A DNA stretch of 46,264 bases from Natrinema mahii. GTDB taxonomy: Archaea; Halobacteriota; Halobacteria; Halobacteriales; Natrialbaceae. A model generated the notes under the pieces. The model saw only the letters and a program-made list of their open reading frames with translations, made no database searches and was not told the DNA's origin. Location of the stretch: contig JHUT02000016.1 in the NCBI GenBank assembly GCA_000690595.2, positions 1-46,264 on the forward strand, given 5' to 3'. Shown one piece after another: positions 7,525-16,241 of the stretch; within the stretch, counting starts at the first letter, position 1, and every line of letters begins with the position of its first letter. Both the position numbers and the translations under genes were made by a program.

Positions 7525-9489
7525 TCACGGCGTAGCCTCCGAACGAGGCAGTCGAAGTCGAACGATTGTGCCGGTCGGGTCGTTTTCGTCGGTTTCGATC
7601 GAGCCCTCCGAGAGCGTGAGGATCCAGTAGACGAGCCACAGCCCCATCCCGGTCCCGTGATTGAGCGGTTCGACGTCCTGCTCACCGGTCAAGATTTTCG
7701 CCTCCTCCGGCGGCAATCCCGGGCCCTCGTCAGCGACCTGCACCGCCACCGTCTCGGCGTCGCCCGTCACCGTTACTTCGACCTGTGTTGTCGACGTTCC
7801 ACTGTGGGCGACAGCGTTCCGTAGCACCTGCTCGATTCCCTCCTCGAGCATCGGAACCGCCCGGACCTGACCGGCAGCATCTATGTCGACCGTGATCTCT
7901 GCCTCGGGATACGCTCGGTGGACGGTCTCGACCGCCTGCTCGACAACGACATCGATTTTGCAGCGACGCGGTGTCGGCCGCTCGCTCAACAACTGCACGA
8001 TGTCGCGGTGCGTGTCCGTTGTCGCCAACAGGCGGTCGATCTCTTCGATACCGGCTTCGGCCATTTCCCGGATCTCGCCGTCCGCTCGAGACGCCGCTTC
8101 TTCAGCATATCCTCGAATGAGACTCAGTTGATTCGCGAGGTTGTGTCGAAGGATCCGATGGAGAACGCGAAGTTGTCGGGTCGCCTCCTTCCGTTCGGTG
8201 ACGTCCTGTTGGAACCCGACGTAGTTCGTGACAGCGCCCGTCTCGTCCTGAACGGGCGCGATCGAGACGCGGTTCCAGAACCGACTGCCGTCCCGTCGGT
8301 AATTCCGCAACTCGACGGTGACCGGTTGCGCTTCGTCGATCGCCGTTCGAATCTCCTGGACCGGCTCCGAATCGGTGGCCTCGCCCTGAAGGAATCGACA
8401 GTTCCGACCGACGATTTCCGCCTCGTCGTAGCCGGTGAGCCGCTCGAACTGTTCGTTGACGGCGATGAGCGGATTGTCCGCTTGAGACGGATCGCTGATC
8501 GTAATCCCGATGGGTGCTTCCTCGATGGCTCGATGGCGCAACTCAAGTTCCCGTTGGCGGTCCCGACGATCGGTGATGTCTCGGACGAGCCAGAGCCGGC
8601 CGAATACCGGCCCGTCGTCGCCTGCGACGGCTGTCGTATACCACTCGAAGACCCGGCCGTCGCGGAGCCGTAGCTCCGCCGTCTCCGTCGTTCCGGACGC
8701 CGCTTCGAGTTGGTCGGTCACGTCCTCGATACTGGTCTCGTCCGCCAGTTGGGAACGGATGGATTCGAAGGCGGCATCGGTAGTAGCCGACTCGAGAACG
8801 TTCGGAGAGAGATCGAACAGGTCACAGAAACGGTCATTGTACGAGACGAACTCGCCGTCGGAATCGATGACCGCCACGCCGTCCGGCATCGCTTCTTGTT
8901 GAGCCTTCAGTAGCGACCGCCGGAACTCCAACTGCTGCCGCTGGCGACGGCTACGATGATTGCGTAACGCTCGGTGGACGACGTCGGCGATCTCGGTCGC
9001 CAGCTGCCGTTCGGTCTCAGTCCATTCCCGGGTGGAGTCGGTTTGTTCGTGACAGACGACGCCGATGACCTCACCTTCATCGTGGAGCGTCGCGTCCAAG
9101 AGGCTGTAAATGTCGTTGGGGATGAGATACTGATCGGTGAGTTCCTCGGTACGTGGGTCGTCTCGCGCCTCGTCCACTGCGAAGGAGCGGTGGGATCGAA
9201 GCACATCGACGTAAGTTGGGAATTCGGTAGCCTCGAGTTCAGTACCGGCACGGTGAGTATCGGTCGATCGCTCGTACTGATCGACACAGCGGAGTCGCTG
9301 ACGATCATCCTCGAACAGCCAGACACTGACCCGCTGGACCTCGAGAATGGCGGTCGCGGTTTCGGTGATCGTCCGAGCAGCACGCTCGAAGTTGCCGTCG
9401 ACGACGTCGTCATCGGTCGTCAGCTCGAGGAGTCGCTGTTGGGACCGATGAGACGGTTGCGACCTTGACCCATTCTCATCGTTGGCCAT
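7525..9489 (-). CDS. LOV-domain sensor histidine kinase (GAF-PAS-LOV-HisKA-HATPase)
   Basis: This encodes a 654-residue soluble kinase with no membrane segment. A GAF-like region lies at about 30-175, a PAS domain at about 195-310 and a second PAS at about 320-430. The second PAS holds GRNCRFLQG with Cys364, the flavin-adduct motif of blue-light LOV domains, followed by the usual NYRRDGSRFWN and YVGFQQDVTE. The phosphoacceptor region is HRILRHNLANQLS (His449), then an ATPase domain with N-box VLRNAVAHS, DEGPGLPPEE and HGTGMGLWLV. It should autophosphorylate in response to light or redox state and pass phosphate to a regulator encoded elsewhere; no response regulator gene is adjacent. Such kinases are common orphans in haloarchaea. 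Confidence 0.9.
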   Translation of the reverse strand: MANDENGSRSQPSHRSQQRLLELTTDDDVVDGNFERAARTITETATAILEVQRVSVWLFEDDRQRLRCVDQYERSTDTHRAGTELEATEFPTYVDVLRSHRSFAVDEARDDPRTEELTDQYLIPNDIYSLLDATLHDEGEVIGVVCHEQTDSTREWTETERQLATEIADVVHRALRNHRSRRQRQQLEFRRSLLKAQQEAMPDGVAVIDSDGEFVSYNDRFCDLFDLSPNVLESATTDAAFESIRSQLADETSIEDVTDQLEAASGTTETAELRLRDGRVFEWYTTAVAGDDGPVFGRLWLVRDITDRRDRQRELELRHRAIEEAPIGITISDPSQADNPLIAVNEQFERLTGYDEAEIVGRNCRFLQGEATDSEPVQEIRTAIDEAQPVTVELRNYRRDGSRFWNRVSIAPVQDETGAVTNYVGFQQDVTERKEATRQLRVLHRILRHNLANQLSLIRGYAEEAASRADGEIREMAEAGIEEIDRLLATTDTHRDIVQLLSERPTPRRCKIDVVVEQAVETVHRAYPEAEITVDIDAAGQVRAVPMLEEGIEQVLRNAVAHSGTSTTQVEVTVTGDAETVAVQVADEGPGLPPEEAKILTGEQDVEPLNHGTGMGLWLVYWILTLSEGSIETDENDPTGTIVRLRLPRSEATP

Positions 9490-9615
9490 ATGGTATCCTC
9501 ACACTTCCATCGAATGACTGTTTTGGCTGAATTCGCAATCCCCGTCAGCCGTTTTCGTTCTCCACACCCGACAATCCCGTAGCAGAACCCCTCAAAACGG
9601 AACAGGTGACATCCT

Positions 9616-9635
9616 CCTCGCCGTAAACGGCGAGG
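9616..9635. other. Hairpin at the right end of an IS200/IS605-type element
   Basis: CCTCGCC and GGCGAGG flank a short loop, forming a perfect stem just downstream of the tnpB remnant. IS200/IS605 elements have subterminal hairpins at their ends, and in TnpB systems this end also encodes the guide RNA scaffold. Here it is most likely a scar. Confidence 0.5.
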
Positions 9636-9659
9636 CTTCCCACGCATGGGGAATACCAG

Positions 9660-10025
9660 TCAGTCGTCGCTGGTAGAGGGTTCCGACTCTTCGTCGGCCG
9701 TGAGCGTCATCTGCGCTGGTGCGCTCTTCTCACGGTGAGTCGTGGCGGTGTCACAACCGCTCCCATCCCGAGGTGAGTCATCGCGTTCCACCTTGTCAAG
9801 CGGGACGCTCTCTCCCCACGGGTCAATCCGTCGTGCGATATTCGCGGAAGCGTTGATGTCGGCCTGAAACGTCGAAACGTGGCAGTCATCGTTCGGACAC
9901 CGAAACTCGGCTTGAGAGTCCCCGCCGACCGATGCGGTGGCACGAGTGGCACGTCTTCGAGGTGTCGCCCGCGAACTGCCGGGCGTCGGCGAGGCGTGCA
10001 GATGGCTCTCGTGGGAGAAGGTACG
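9660..10025 (-). pseudogene. tnpB remnant (IS200/IS605), 5'-truncated and frameshifted
   Basis: The minus strand encodes only the C-terminal zinc-ribbon part of a TnpB RNA-guided nuclease. One frame reads ADARQFAGDTSKTCHSCHRIG, and near 9920 the match moves to another frame with EFRCPNDDC, DINASANIARR and a tail DPWGESVPLDK ending at 9660. TnpB proteins are about 400 residues, so over two thirds is missing. The piece abuts a moaB fragment at about 10020, so the element inserted in, or recombined with, that gene. Confidence 0.75.
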
Positions 10026-10200
10026 AACGCGTATCGTTTCAACCCGTGCGACAGCGGACATCACCCGCGACGTACCAGTGTTCGTGCTACCGGGAAGTGT
10101 GAACGCCGTCGAGTTCGCTACGGCGGAGATTATCGCCGAGGAAGCCCCACATCTCACCGCGCTTGCAACCCGGCAGACGGTCAGTGAGACTGATGAGTGA
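10021..10200 (+). pseudogene. 3' fragment of moaB (molybdenum cofactor biosynthesis)
   Basis: The frame reads ADITRDVPVFVLPGS, then NAVEFATAEIIAEEAPHL and LATRQT, ending at TGA 10198-10200. VFxLPGSxNAV and EII.PEA.HL are the C-terminal signature of MoaB/MogA-type proteins, which adenylate molybdopterin. The N-terminal two thirds is absent and replaced by the tnpB scar on the other strand. It lies 42 bp before the broken cbiL gene. Confidence 0.65.
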
Positions 10201-10242
10201 ATGCGGAACCGAAGTTCTAGACTCGGAGGGAGAACGTAAACG

Positions 10243-10908
10243 ATGACACTCTACGGAATCGGGCTGGGACCGGGTGCGACCGACCTGCTCACGGTTCGCA
10301 GCAAGCGACGACTCGAATCGGTCGATGTCGTCTACTCACTAGGACGACTGTCACGGCCCGTCGCAGCCGAGTATGTTTCCGAATCGAAACTGAGTGACCT
10401 CGAGTTCCCGATGACGACCGGTCCCGAAGAACTCCAAGCAGCGTGGGAGACGGCGGCCGCGGAAGTCGCGCCGAAAGCGCGAGAGGCCGACGCGGCGTTC
10501 GTGACGCTCGGCGATCCCTGTATCTACTCGACGTTCGGGCACTTGCGTCGGACGCTTCGCGAGCAACATCCCAGCGTCGACATCGAAGTCGTCCCCGGTG
10601 TCAGCAGTGTGACGGCGTTCGCTTCGGTCCTCGAGGTCGACATCGACGCTGGCGCTGAACTGACGCTACGCGAGGCGACCGACGGAGAAGCACCGATCGG
10701 TCCGAATCGGTTGATCCTGTTCAACGTGACTGACGCACCGACGACCTACGAAAAGATGACTGAAGCAGGGTGCGAGGTGACGTTCGGACGGTGACGCTTC
10801 ATGGATACGGAGGAGGTCCTCGGTACGAACGATCCCGGTGAGGTAACTGCTCGAGACGACTACACGCTCGCGTACGCAGAGAAACGGGAGGCGACCGGGT
10901 CTGCGTGA
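10243..10908 (+). pseudogene. cbiL: cbiL-like precorrin-2/cobalt-factor II C20-methyltransferase, interrupted by TGA
   Basis: The product begins MTLYGIGLGPGATDLLTVRS, the tetrapyrrole-methylase nucleotide-binding start, and contains VTLGDPCIYSTFGHL and VEVVPGVSS-like sequence, the marks of the SAM-dependent C20 methylase of the cobalamin ring. Codon 184 is TGA (10792-10794). The same frame continues RFMDTEEV and then DDYTLAYAEKRE to a second stop at 10906-10908, which is the normal C-terminal end of the family. A CGA to TGA change would explain it. As it stands the product is a 183-residue truncated enzyme, probably inactive, unless the stop is read through. Confidence 0.8.
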
Positions 10909-10978
10909 TGGGCGGACGCTGTCAGTCGTCCGGGTAGGACCAACGTGACGTAGCCTCAGGCGATGACACCGACGGGTT

Positions 10979-11063
10979 CTATAGTAGCCACTGAAAGTCA
11001 TTGCACACCTGATCGCACGACAGCGTCGTGATCAGTGTGTGAATCGTTTCAGTGGCTACTATA
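10979..11063. mobile_element. Palindromic MITE, copy B (85 bp)
   Basis: It starts CTATAGTAGCCACTGAAA and ends TTTCAGTGGCTACTATAT. The core arms TGATCGCACGAC and GCGTCGTGATCA are perfect complements, so this is the most regular of the copies. Its right end supplies the stop codon of the small minus-strand frame at 11059-11172. Confidence 0.88.
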
Positions 11064-11172
11064 TTTCTTCGGTGGTGTATTCCGCGCGGAGTTCTTCCGT
11101 CGAGTGGTCTTCGAGAACCTCCGCTCGCTCTTCGTCACTCATCCCGGTCAAGTCGCTGAAGCAGTGATACAT
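11059..11172 (-). pseudogene. Small acidic ORF cut off by MITE copy B
   Basis: From the ATG at 11172 the frame encodes 37 residues starting MYHCFSDLTGMSDEERAEVL and ending in TTEEI, where the stop lies inside the MITE end. Codon use looks genuine. I read it as the N-terminal part of a small protein whose 3' end was lost on MITE insertion. The family is not recognised. Confidence 0.45.
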
Positions 11173-11379
11173 TGCAACCGGATCTGAGTGCCACAACTGC
11201 TAAATGCCTGTTAACGCCCCCCTCAGTGCATGTAATGCAGGATTTGAGGCAGTAACAAGTGGTGATTTCAGGACCCAGATTAGTCATCCAGCTATAAGCT
11301 AGTAAGAACCACTCCCAATCTGTGGGTTAGTTATTAACTCTATTGTTTGAGATCATAGCTCTTATTATCTAGTGGATTA

Positions 11380-11392
11380 GCGTTAACAACGC
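11380..11392. promoter_or_regulatory. Short dyad directly before znuA, candidate metal-repressor site
   Basis: GCGTTAACAACGC has arms GCGTT and AACGC and ends one base before the znuA ATG. An AT-rich box, CTTATTATCT (11361-11370), sits at the distance expected for a TATA box of a leaderless transcript, which would place the dyad over the transcription start. The role as an operator is inference from position. The rest of 11173-11392 holds no gene. Confidence 0.4.
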
Positions 11393-12883
11393 ATGCCGCA
11401 GTACACTCGACGACGACTCATCGCGACTGGACTCGGTGCCGCCACGATCAGTGCTTCCGCGGGTTGCCTGGGCAATAGCAACTCGAATCAGGGAGCGACA
11501 GCACAGGCGTCATTTTTTGTGTTCGGCGACTTCGCGAGTGAGATCGCCGGCGACGTCACGACGGCGGAGACACTTGTCCCGATCGGCCAACACGGCCACG
11601 GTTGGGAACCGGGACCCAAGATTCAGGGAACCGTCCTCAACTCGGACCTCTTTCTCTACGGGATGGAAGGGTTCCAACCGTGGGCTGACGATCTCGTGAC
11701 GAGTCTCCGTGACGACGAAGCAGAAGTCAACATCGTTGCTGCCGGTGCTGGTATCGACCTCATCGAAAGTGGTCACGACCACGGTCACGAAGAACACCAC
11801 GCGGGAGAACACGAGGACGGCCACGACGGCGACGGAGAGACTCCCTGGGAGTGGGCTGGTCTCTACCACCTCGAGGCTGGCTCCTACACATACACGTTCC
11901 ACGACGGACCAGACCCCAAGATGCAGTTGGCCGTCCTCGAAACCGAGGAGGGCGGCGACCACGGCATTCACCACGTCGAGGAGGCGGCAACGCAGCTCTA
12001 CGGCAATCACGACACGCACACGCCTGTAGAAGACGGAGGGACACTCACGCCGTCCAGCGAAGCGCTATATCACCTCCGGTTCGCGGACTCCGACGATACG
12101 ACGTTCACCCTCGACATCGAAACAGAGGGCCAGTACGTGCTGTTCGGCCAGCACGTTCCCGCGGAGTTCGACGCGATGCTCACTGACGACAGTGGGTCGG
12201 TTATCGAACCCGAGGTGACCGAAAGCGCCGGCGAACATGACCACGGGGGAGGGCATGAAAACGAACACGAGGGAGAGCACAATCACGAACACGAGAGTGA
12301 TGGTGACCACGAGGGAGAGGATGGACACGGGCACAACCATTCCGGTGGGACCGACCCGCACTTCTGGTTGGATCCCGAGCGCGCGAAGCAGGCGGTAGAC
12401 AACATCCAGAGCGGATTCGTCGATGTCGACGGCGACAACTCCGAGACCTACGCGGAGAACGCCGAGACATACCGCGGTCGACTCGATGAACTCGACGATT
12501 CGTTCCAGTCGACGCTGGAAAGCGCCTCGAAGGACGTCGTGTTCGTCGCCGGCCACAACGCCTTCCAGTATCTCGGCCAGCGCTACGGCTTCGAGATCCA
12601 GACCCTGACGGGACTGTCGCCGGACGACCAGCCGACCCCGAAAGACATCGAACGCGCTCAGGAGATCATCGCCGAGCACGACCTCGAGTACGTCTGTGCG
12701 GATCCGCTCGAATCTCAGACGGCGGCGAATCAGCTCGTCGAGGAAACCGACGCCACCGAGATCCTGCCGCTGACGCCGATTCCGGGCCAGACTCAGGAGT
12801 GGGCCGACGAGGACTGGGGCTACGTCGAAATCATGGAGAACGTCAACCTCGAAACGCTCGCGACGGCCCTCAACGCAGAATGA
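11393..12883 (+). CDS. znuA: Zinc/manganese-type ABC transporter substrate-binding lipoprotein
   Basis: This encodes 496 residues. The N-terminus RRRLIATGLGAATISASAGC is a twin-arginine signal with a lipobox Cys, so the protein is exported and lipid-anchored outside. It is a cluster A-I metal-binding protein: GHGWEPGPK near residue 65, DPHFWLDPERAK, AGHNAFQYLGQRYGFEI and a C-terminal domain follow the ZnuA/TroA order. Two His/Asp/Glu-rich loops and an extra domain of about 130 residues (WEWAGLYHLEAGSYTYTF to the second His-rich loop) interrupt the fold, making it longer than the usual 300-350 residues. It delivers Zn(II), or possibly Mn(II), to the permease encoded downstream. Its stop overlaps the next ATG (ATGA). 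Confidence 0.9.
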   Translation: MPQYTRRRLIATGLGAATISASAGCLGNSNSNQGATAQASFFVFGDFASEIAGDVTTAETLVPIGQHGHGWEPGPKIQGTVLNSDLFLYGMEGFQPWADDLVTSLRDDEAEVNIVAAGAGIDLIESGHDHGHEEHHAGEHEDGHDGDGETPWEWAGLYHLEAGSYTYTFHDGPDPKMQLAVLETEEGGDHGIHHVEEAATQLYGNHDTHTPVEDGGTLTPSSEALYHLRFADSDDTTFTLDIETEGQYVLFGQHVPAEFDAMLTDDSGSVIEPEVTESAGEHDHGGGHENEHEGEHNHEHESDGDHEGEDGHGHNHSGGTDPHFWLDPERAKQAVDNIQSGFVDVDGDNSETYAENAETYRGRLDELDDSFQSTLESASKDVVFVAGHNAFQYLGQRYGFEIQTLTGLSPDDQPTPKDIERAQEIIAEHDLEYVCADPLESQTAANQLVEETDATEILPLTPIPGQTQEWADEDWGYVEIMENVNLETLATALNAE

Positions 12884-13101
12884 CCGAGTCCACGTCTGGC
12901 GACCCCGAACCGGAGTGGGACGGGAACGCCGAACCCGGACCGTCCGATCGTCCGCGCTCGGGATTGACGGGACTGATCGCCGGCCCATCCCACAGACCCA
13001 TCTGTACGATCTATCCGCCGGACATGGCTGTGCCGTATCGACCAACGACGTGGATAACGGCGTACGGGGACTCGTTCGTCGACCTCGAGGACTGCCGATG
13101 A
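12880..13101 (+). CDS. DUF7511-like micro-protein coupled to the znu operon
   Basis: This 73-residue protein has a start that overlaps the znuA stop (ATGA) and a stop that overlaps the znuC start (ATGA), so it is locked between them by translational coupling. The C-terminal half, with CTIYPPDMAVPYR, TTWITA and SFVDLE, matches the pattern of haloarchaeal DUF7511 proteins, whose function is unknown. The N-terminal part is acidic and probably disordered. No signal or membrane segment is seen. Its place suggests a role in assembling or tuning the transporter, but that is inference. Confidence 0.7.
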   Translation: MTESTSGDPEPEWDGNAEPGPSDRPRSGLTGLIAGPSHRPICTIYPPDMAVPYRPTTWITAYGDSFVDLEDCR

Positions 13102-13871
13102 CGACCGCAACTGCGAAGAGCGAACGGTCGGTGGATCCAATCGTTAGCGTCGACGACGTCACGTTCGGCTACGGTGACCTCCCGGTTCTCGAGTCGGTGT
13201 CGATCGAGGTCGAACCCGGGTCCTTCCTCGGATTGGTCGGGCCGAACGGGAGCGGCAAGAGTACGCTCCTCGGTCTGATGCTCGGCCTCCGCCGGCCCGA
13301 CGACGGGACTGTTACCCTGTTTGGCGAGCCGGCAGACGAATTCGCCGCCGGCGAGCGAATCGGATACGTCGCACAGGACGCGACGAAAGCGGCGCGCGAT
13401 ATGCCGATTACGGTCCGAGAAGTGGTCGAGATGGGGCGCTACCCGCGGCGACTCGTCGGTCGATTCTCGAGTAAGGATCGGCGAGCAATCGAGGAGGCGA
13501 TGGAACGAGTCGGCATCACCGACCTCGCGTCGCGTCGCGTCGGCCGACTGTCCGGCGGCCAACGGCAGCGAGTCTTCATCGCCCGAGCGCTCGCATCCGA
13601 GGCCGATCTGCTCGCGCTCGACGAACCGACGGTCGGCGTCGATGCCGAATCCAGAGAGGAGTTCTACAGCCTCCTGGCTGACCTGAACGCGACCGGGCTG
13701 ACCGTTATCCTCATCGAACACGACATCGGCGTCGTCACTACCTATGCCACTGATATCGCGTGTCTCAACCGACAGTTGTACTTCGACGGTGACCCGAGCG
13801 CGTTCGTCGAAACTGACGCTCTCGAGCAAGCGTACGGAACTGACCAGCACGTCCTCCACCACGATCACTGA
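13098..13871 (+). CDS. znuC: Metal ABC transporter ATP-binding protein
   Basis: This 257-residue ATPase starts at the ATG at 13098, which overlaps the preceding stop; upstream in-frame codons from 12915 do not resemble the family. It has Walker A GPNGSGKST, Q-loop VAQDATKAARDMP, signature LSGGQRQRV, Walker B LLALDEPTVGVD and the switch histidine in LIEHDIG. The tail is histidine-rich (HVLHHDH), as often seen in metal transporters. It powers the ZnuB channel at the inner face of the membrane. The znuB start follows 2 bp after its stop. Confidence 0.92.
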   Translation: MTTATAKSERSVDPIVSVDDVTFGYGDLPVLESVSIEVEPGSFLGLVGPNGSGKSTLLGLMLGLRRPDDGTVTLFGEPADEFAAGERIGYVAQDATKAARDMPITVREVVEMGRYPRRLVGRFSSKDRRAIEEAMERVGITDLASRRVGRLSGGQRQRVFIARALASEADLLALDEPTVGVDAESREEFYSLLADLNATGLTVILIEHDIGVVTTYATDIACLNRQLYFDGDPSAFVETDALEQAYGTDQHVLHHDH

Positions 13872-13873
13872 CC

Positions 13874-14929
13874 ATGATGGGATCCGCCTCTCTTGACGCA
13901 AGCGTGCCGTTCGACGAAGCAACGACCGTCCGATGGACCGGTAGCATCCTCCTCGACGGCGTCGAGTGGTTTCTCGACCACGTCTTCGGCGCCGGAATGG
14001 ACGTGCTGGCCGACCTGCTCGGTATGCCGATGCTCGGATATCCCTATATGCAACGGGCCTACCTCGCTGCGGTCTGTATCGCCATCATCGGACCGCTTGT
14101 CGGTACGTTCCTTGTCCACCGAGAGATGGCGATGATCGGCGACACGCTCGCACACACAGCCTTCGCCGGCGTCGCCGTCGGATTGTTCCTCAATTCGGCC
14201 CTCTCGCTCACGGTATCCCCGCTGCTCACCGCGTTCGTGGTCGCAGTCGTCACGGCACTACTCGTGGAGTTGCTCGTCGAACACGCCGGGGCATATAGCG
14301 ACACCTCGCTGGCCATCGTCCTGACAGGGGGATTCGCCGTCGGTAGTATCCTCATCACTGCAACCGACGGCGGTATCGCGGTCGGCATCGACGCTTACCT
14401 CTTCGGCAGTCTGGCGACTGTCTCGACTGAGAACGTTGCAATCCTCGTGTTGATGAGCTTCCTCGTCGGCAGCCTCGTCACGCTGGCGTATCGACCACTC
14501 CTGTACGTCACATTCGATGCGACGGCCGCCCACGCGGCGCGGCTGAACGTGAACTTGTATAAACGCCTCATGGTCGTACTCACGGCGCTGGTCGTCGTCA
14601 GCGCGATGCAGATTATGGGCGTTATCTTGGTCGCTGCGATGCTCGTCGTTCCGGTCGCCGCCGCGGCGCAGGTCGCTCGGAGTTTCAAGCAGTCCATCTT
14701 GCTGGCGATCCTCGCTGCCGGATTCGCAGCGATAGCCGGTGTGACACTATCGTACGTCTACGGGATCGCGGCTGGTGGTTCGATTGTCGTCGCAGCGATT
14801 GCCGTGTACGCCGTCGCCCTCGGTTTCCAGGGACTATCGCATCGTCTCCCGACCGTGCGACGGCTCCGCAGCCAATGGCCCGGAGAGACCCGAGACGAAC
14901 TCGAGGCCGACGGAGGCGAGCGAGAGTGA
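13874..14929 (+). CDS. znuB: Metal ABC transporter permease
   Basis: This 351-residue protein has about eight or nine membrane segments and is of the ABC-3 family. Typical stretches are GPLVGTFLVHREMAMIGDTLAHTAFAGVAVG near residue 80, where the AHTAFAG motif is diagnostic, and VILVAAMLVVPVAAAAQVA. The N-terminal 60 residues form an acidic extension with an amphipathic helix not needed by the family. It would form the zinc path through the membrane with ZnuC. The stop overlaps the next gene (GTGA). Confidence 0.92.
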   Translation: MMGSASLDASVPFDEATTVRWTGSILLDGVEWFLDHVFGAGMDVLADLLGMPMLGYPYMQRAYLAAVCIAIIGPLVGTFLVHREMAMIGDTLAHTAFAGVAVGLFLNSALSLTVSPLLTAFVVAVVTALLVELLVEHAGAYSDTSLAIVLTGGFAVGSILITATDGGIAVGIDAYLFGSLATVSTENVAILVLMSFLVGSLVTLAYRPLLYVTFDATAAHAARLNVNLYKRLMVVLTALVVVSAMQIMGVILVAAMLVVPVAAAAQVARSFKQSILLAILAAGFAAIAGVTLSYVYGIAAGGSIVVAAIAVYAVALGFQGLSHRLPTVRRLRSQWPGETRDELEADGGERE

Positions 14930-16218
14930 CCGTCGACGGACCGGACGCCGATCCCACCTCGAGCGGTCGACAACCCTACGAGTACGTGATCATCGGTGGC
15001 GGTATTCACGGCACTTGCCTGGCGAACTATCTCCTCAGCGAGGGGGAGTACAGTCACCAGGATCTCCGTCTCGTCGACCCTCGCGAGCAGTTACTCGAGT
15101 CGTTCGCGACGAAGGCCCGTCAGTGTGGAATGCGGACGCTCCGGTCGACGTTCGTCCAGCACATCGACACGGAGCCGTTCTCGCTCGAATCGTTCGCAGA
15201 GGGGGCGGGTCGGGTGGACGAACTCGTCTCGACGGAAAACTATCCGAGTCGACCGACGCTCGAGCTCTTCCTCGACCACGCTCGGTACGTCATTAACCGG
15301 CGTGACATAGACGATTGTCACCTCCAGTCGACGGTGACGGGAGTTACGAAGACTGGGACGGGAGACCGACTCGAAGTACGGACGGACATGGGAACGCTCG
15401 AAACTCGCCACGCCGTGCTGGCTATCGGACTCGGTGGCTCGCCGACGGTTCCGACGTGGGCGACGTCACTCCCCGATGACGCCCCGCTCGTACACGCCTG
15501 GGACGACGAGTTCGACCCGGTGAAAGCAGCGGAATTTGCGGGACCCACGTTCGTCGTTGGGGGCGGCATCACCGCTGGGCAACTTGCCTGCCACCTCTCG
15601 GAACACACAGACGTGACACTCCTCTCGCGTCACGACCTCGAGGTCGAACTGACCGAAGCCGACCCGTACTGGATCAACTGGCGACACATCGAACGGGAGA
15701 TTCACACGTACCCACCGGGGTCGAAGGCCCGTCTCGACCGGATCCGAGCCGCTCGCAACGATGCGACGATCCCCCCGTACGTCAAACGTCGGCTGGACGA
15801 GGCCCGTGACTGTACCGGCCTCGACAGCCGGCGGGGCGAGATCACGGCTGCATACGCGACGGACGACGGATTACTCGTGCGGTTCGACGACGGCACGACC
15901 GCAACGATTGCACAGATTGTCCTCGCGACCGGACTCGATCCGATCCCGGAACACCCCTTGGTCGGTTCCGTCGCCGAATCGTTGTCACTCGAGCGTGGGG
16001 CCGACGGCTTTCCGGTCCTCGACGACCGGACGCTCGCGTGGCGAAGGACCGACGGCACCCGTTCTGCGGTGTCCGTTTCGGGAGCGCTCGCAGAACCCAG
16101 CGTCGGTCCCTTCGCCCGGAACATCGTCGGCGCTCGTCGAGTCGCAGAGCGACTCCTCGCGTCACGACAGGGGCCCGGTTCGGAGAGCGTTCCGTCGGCT
16201 CCCAAAGGGAGGTCCTGA
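14926..16218 (+). CDS. FAD/NAD(P)-binding protein attached to the znu operon
   Basis: The GTG at 14926 overlaps the znuB stop and gives 430 residues. The first dinucleotide-binding loop is [20 protein letters not shown], and a second one ([19 protein letters not shown]) lies in the middle, the two-Rossmann plan of flavin N-monooxygenase-like enzymes. The stretch [16 protein letters not shown] is a typical ATG motif. Relatives hydroxylate amines in siderophore or metallophore synthesis, or are uncharacterised. Being the last gene of the operon suggests a role in metal acquisition, but no partner biosynthetic gene is present, so the substrate is unknown. The start is chosen for the overlap and because residues upstream are arginine-rich non-coding sequence. 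Confidence 0.75.
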   Translation: MTVDGPDADPTSSGRQPYEYVIIGGGIHGTCLANYLLSEGEYSHQDLRLVDPREQLLESFATKARQCGMRTLRSTFVQHIDTEPFSLESFAEGAGRVDELVSTENYPSRPTLELFLDHARYVINRRDIDDCHLQSTVTGVTKTGTGDRLEVRTDMGTLETRHAVLAIGLGGSPTVPTWATSLPDDAPLVHAWDDEFDPVKAAEFAGPTFVVGGGITAGQLACHLSEHTDVTLLSRHDLEVELTEADPYWINWRHIEREIHTYPPGSKARLDRIRAARNDATIPPYVKRRLDEARDCTGLDSRRGEITAAYATDDGLLVRFDDGTTATIAQIVLATGLDPIPEHPLVGSVAESLSLERGADGFPVLDDRTLAWRRTDGTRSAVSVSGALAEPSVGPFARNIVGARRVAERLLASRQGPGSESVPSAPKGRS

Positions 16219-16241
16219 AATGCCGTCGAAGCGTGACGCCG

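Noticed and set aside
10792-10794. TGA as a selenocysteine codon
   Set aside because: Haloarchaea are not known to use selenocysteine and the position is not a redox site in this family.
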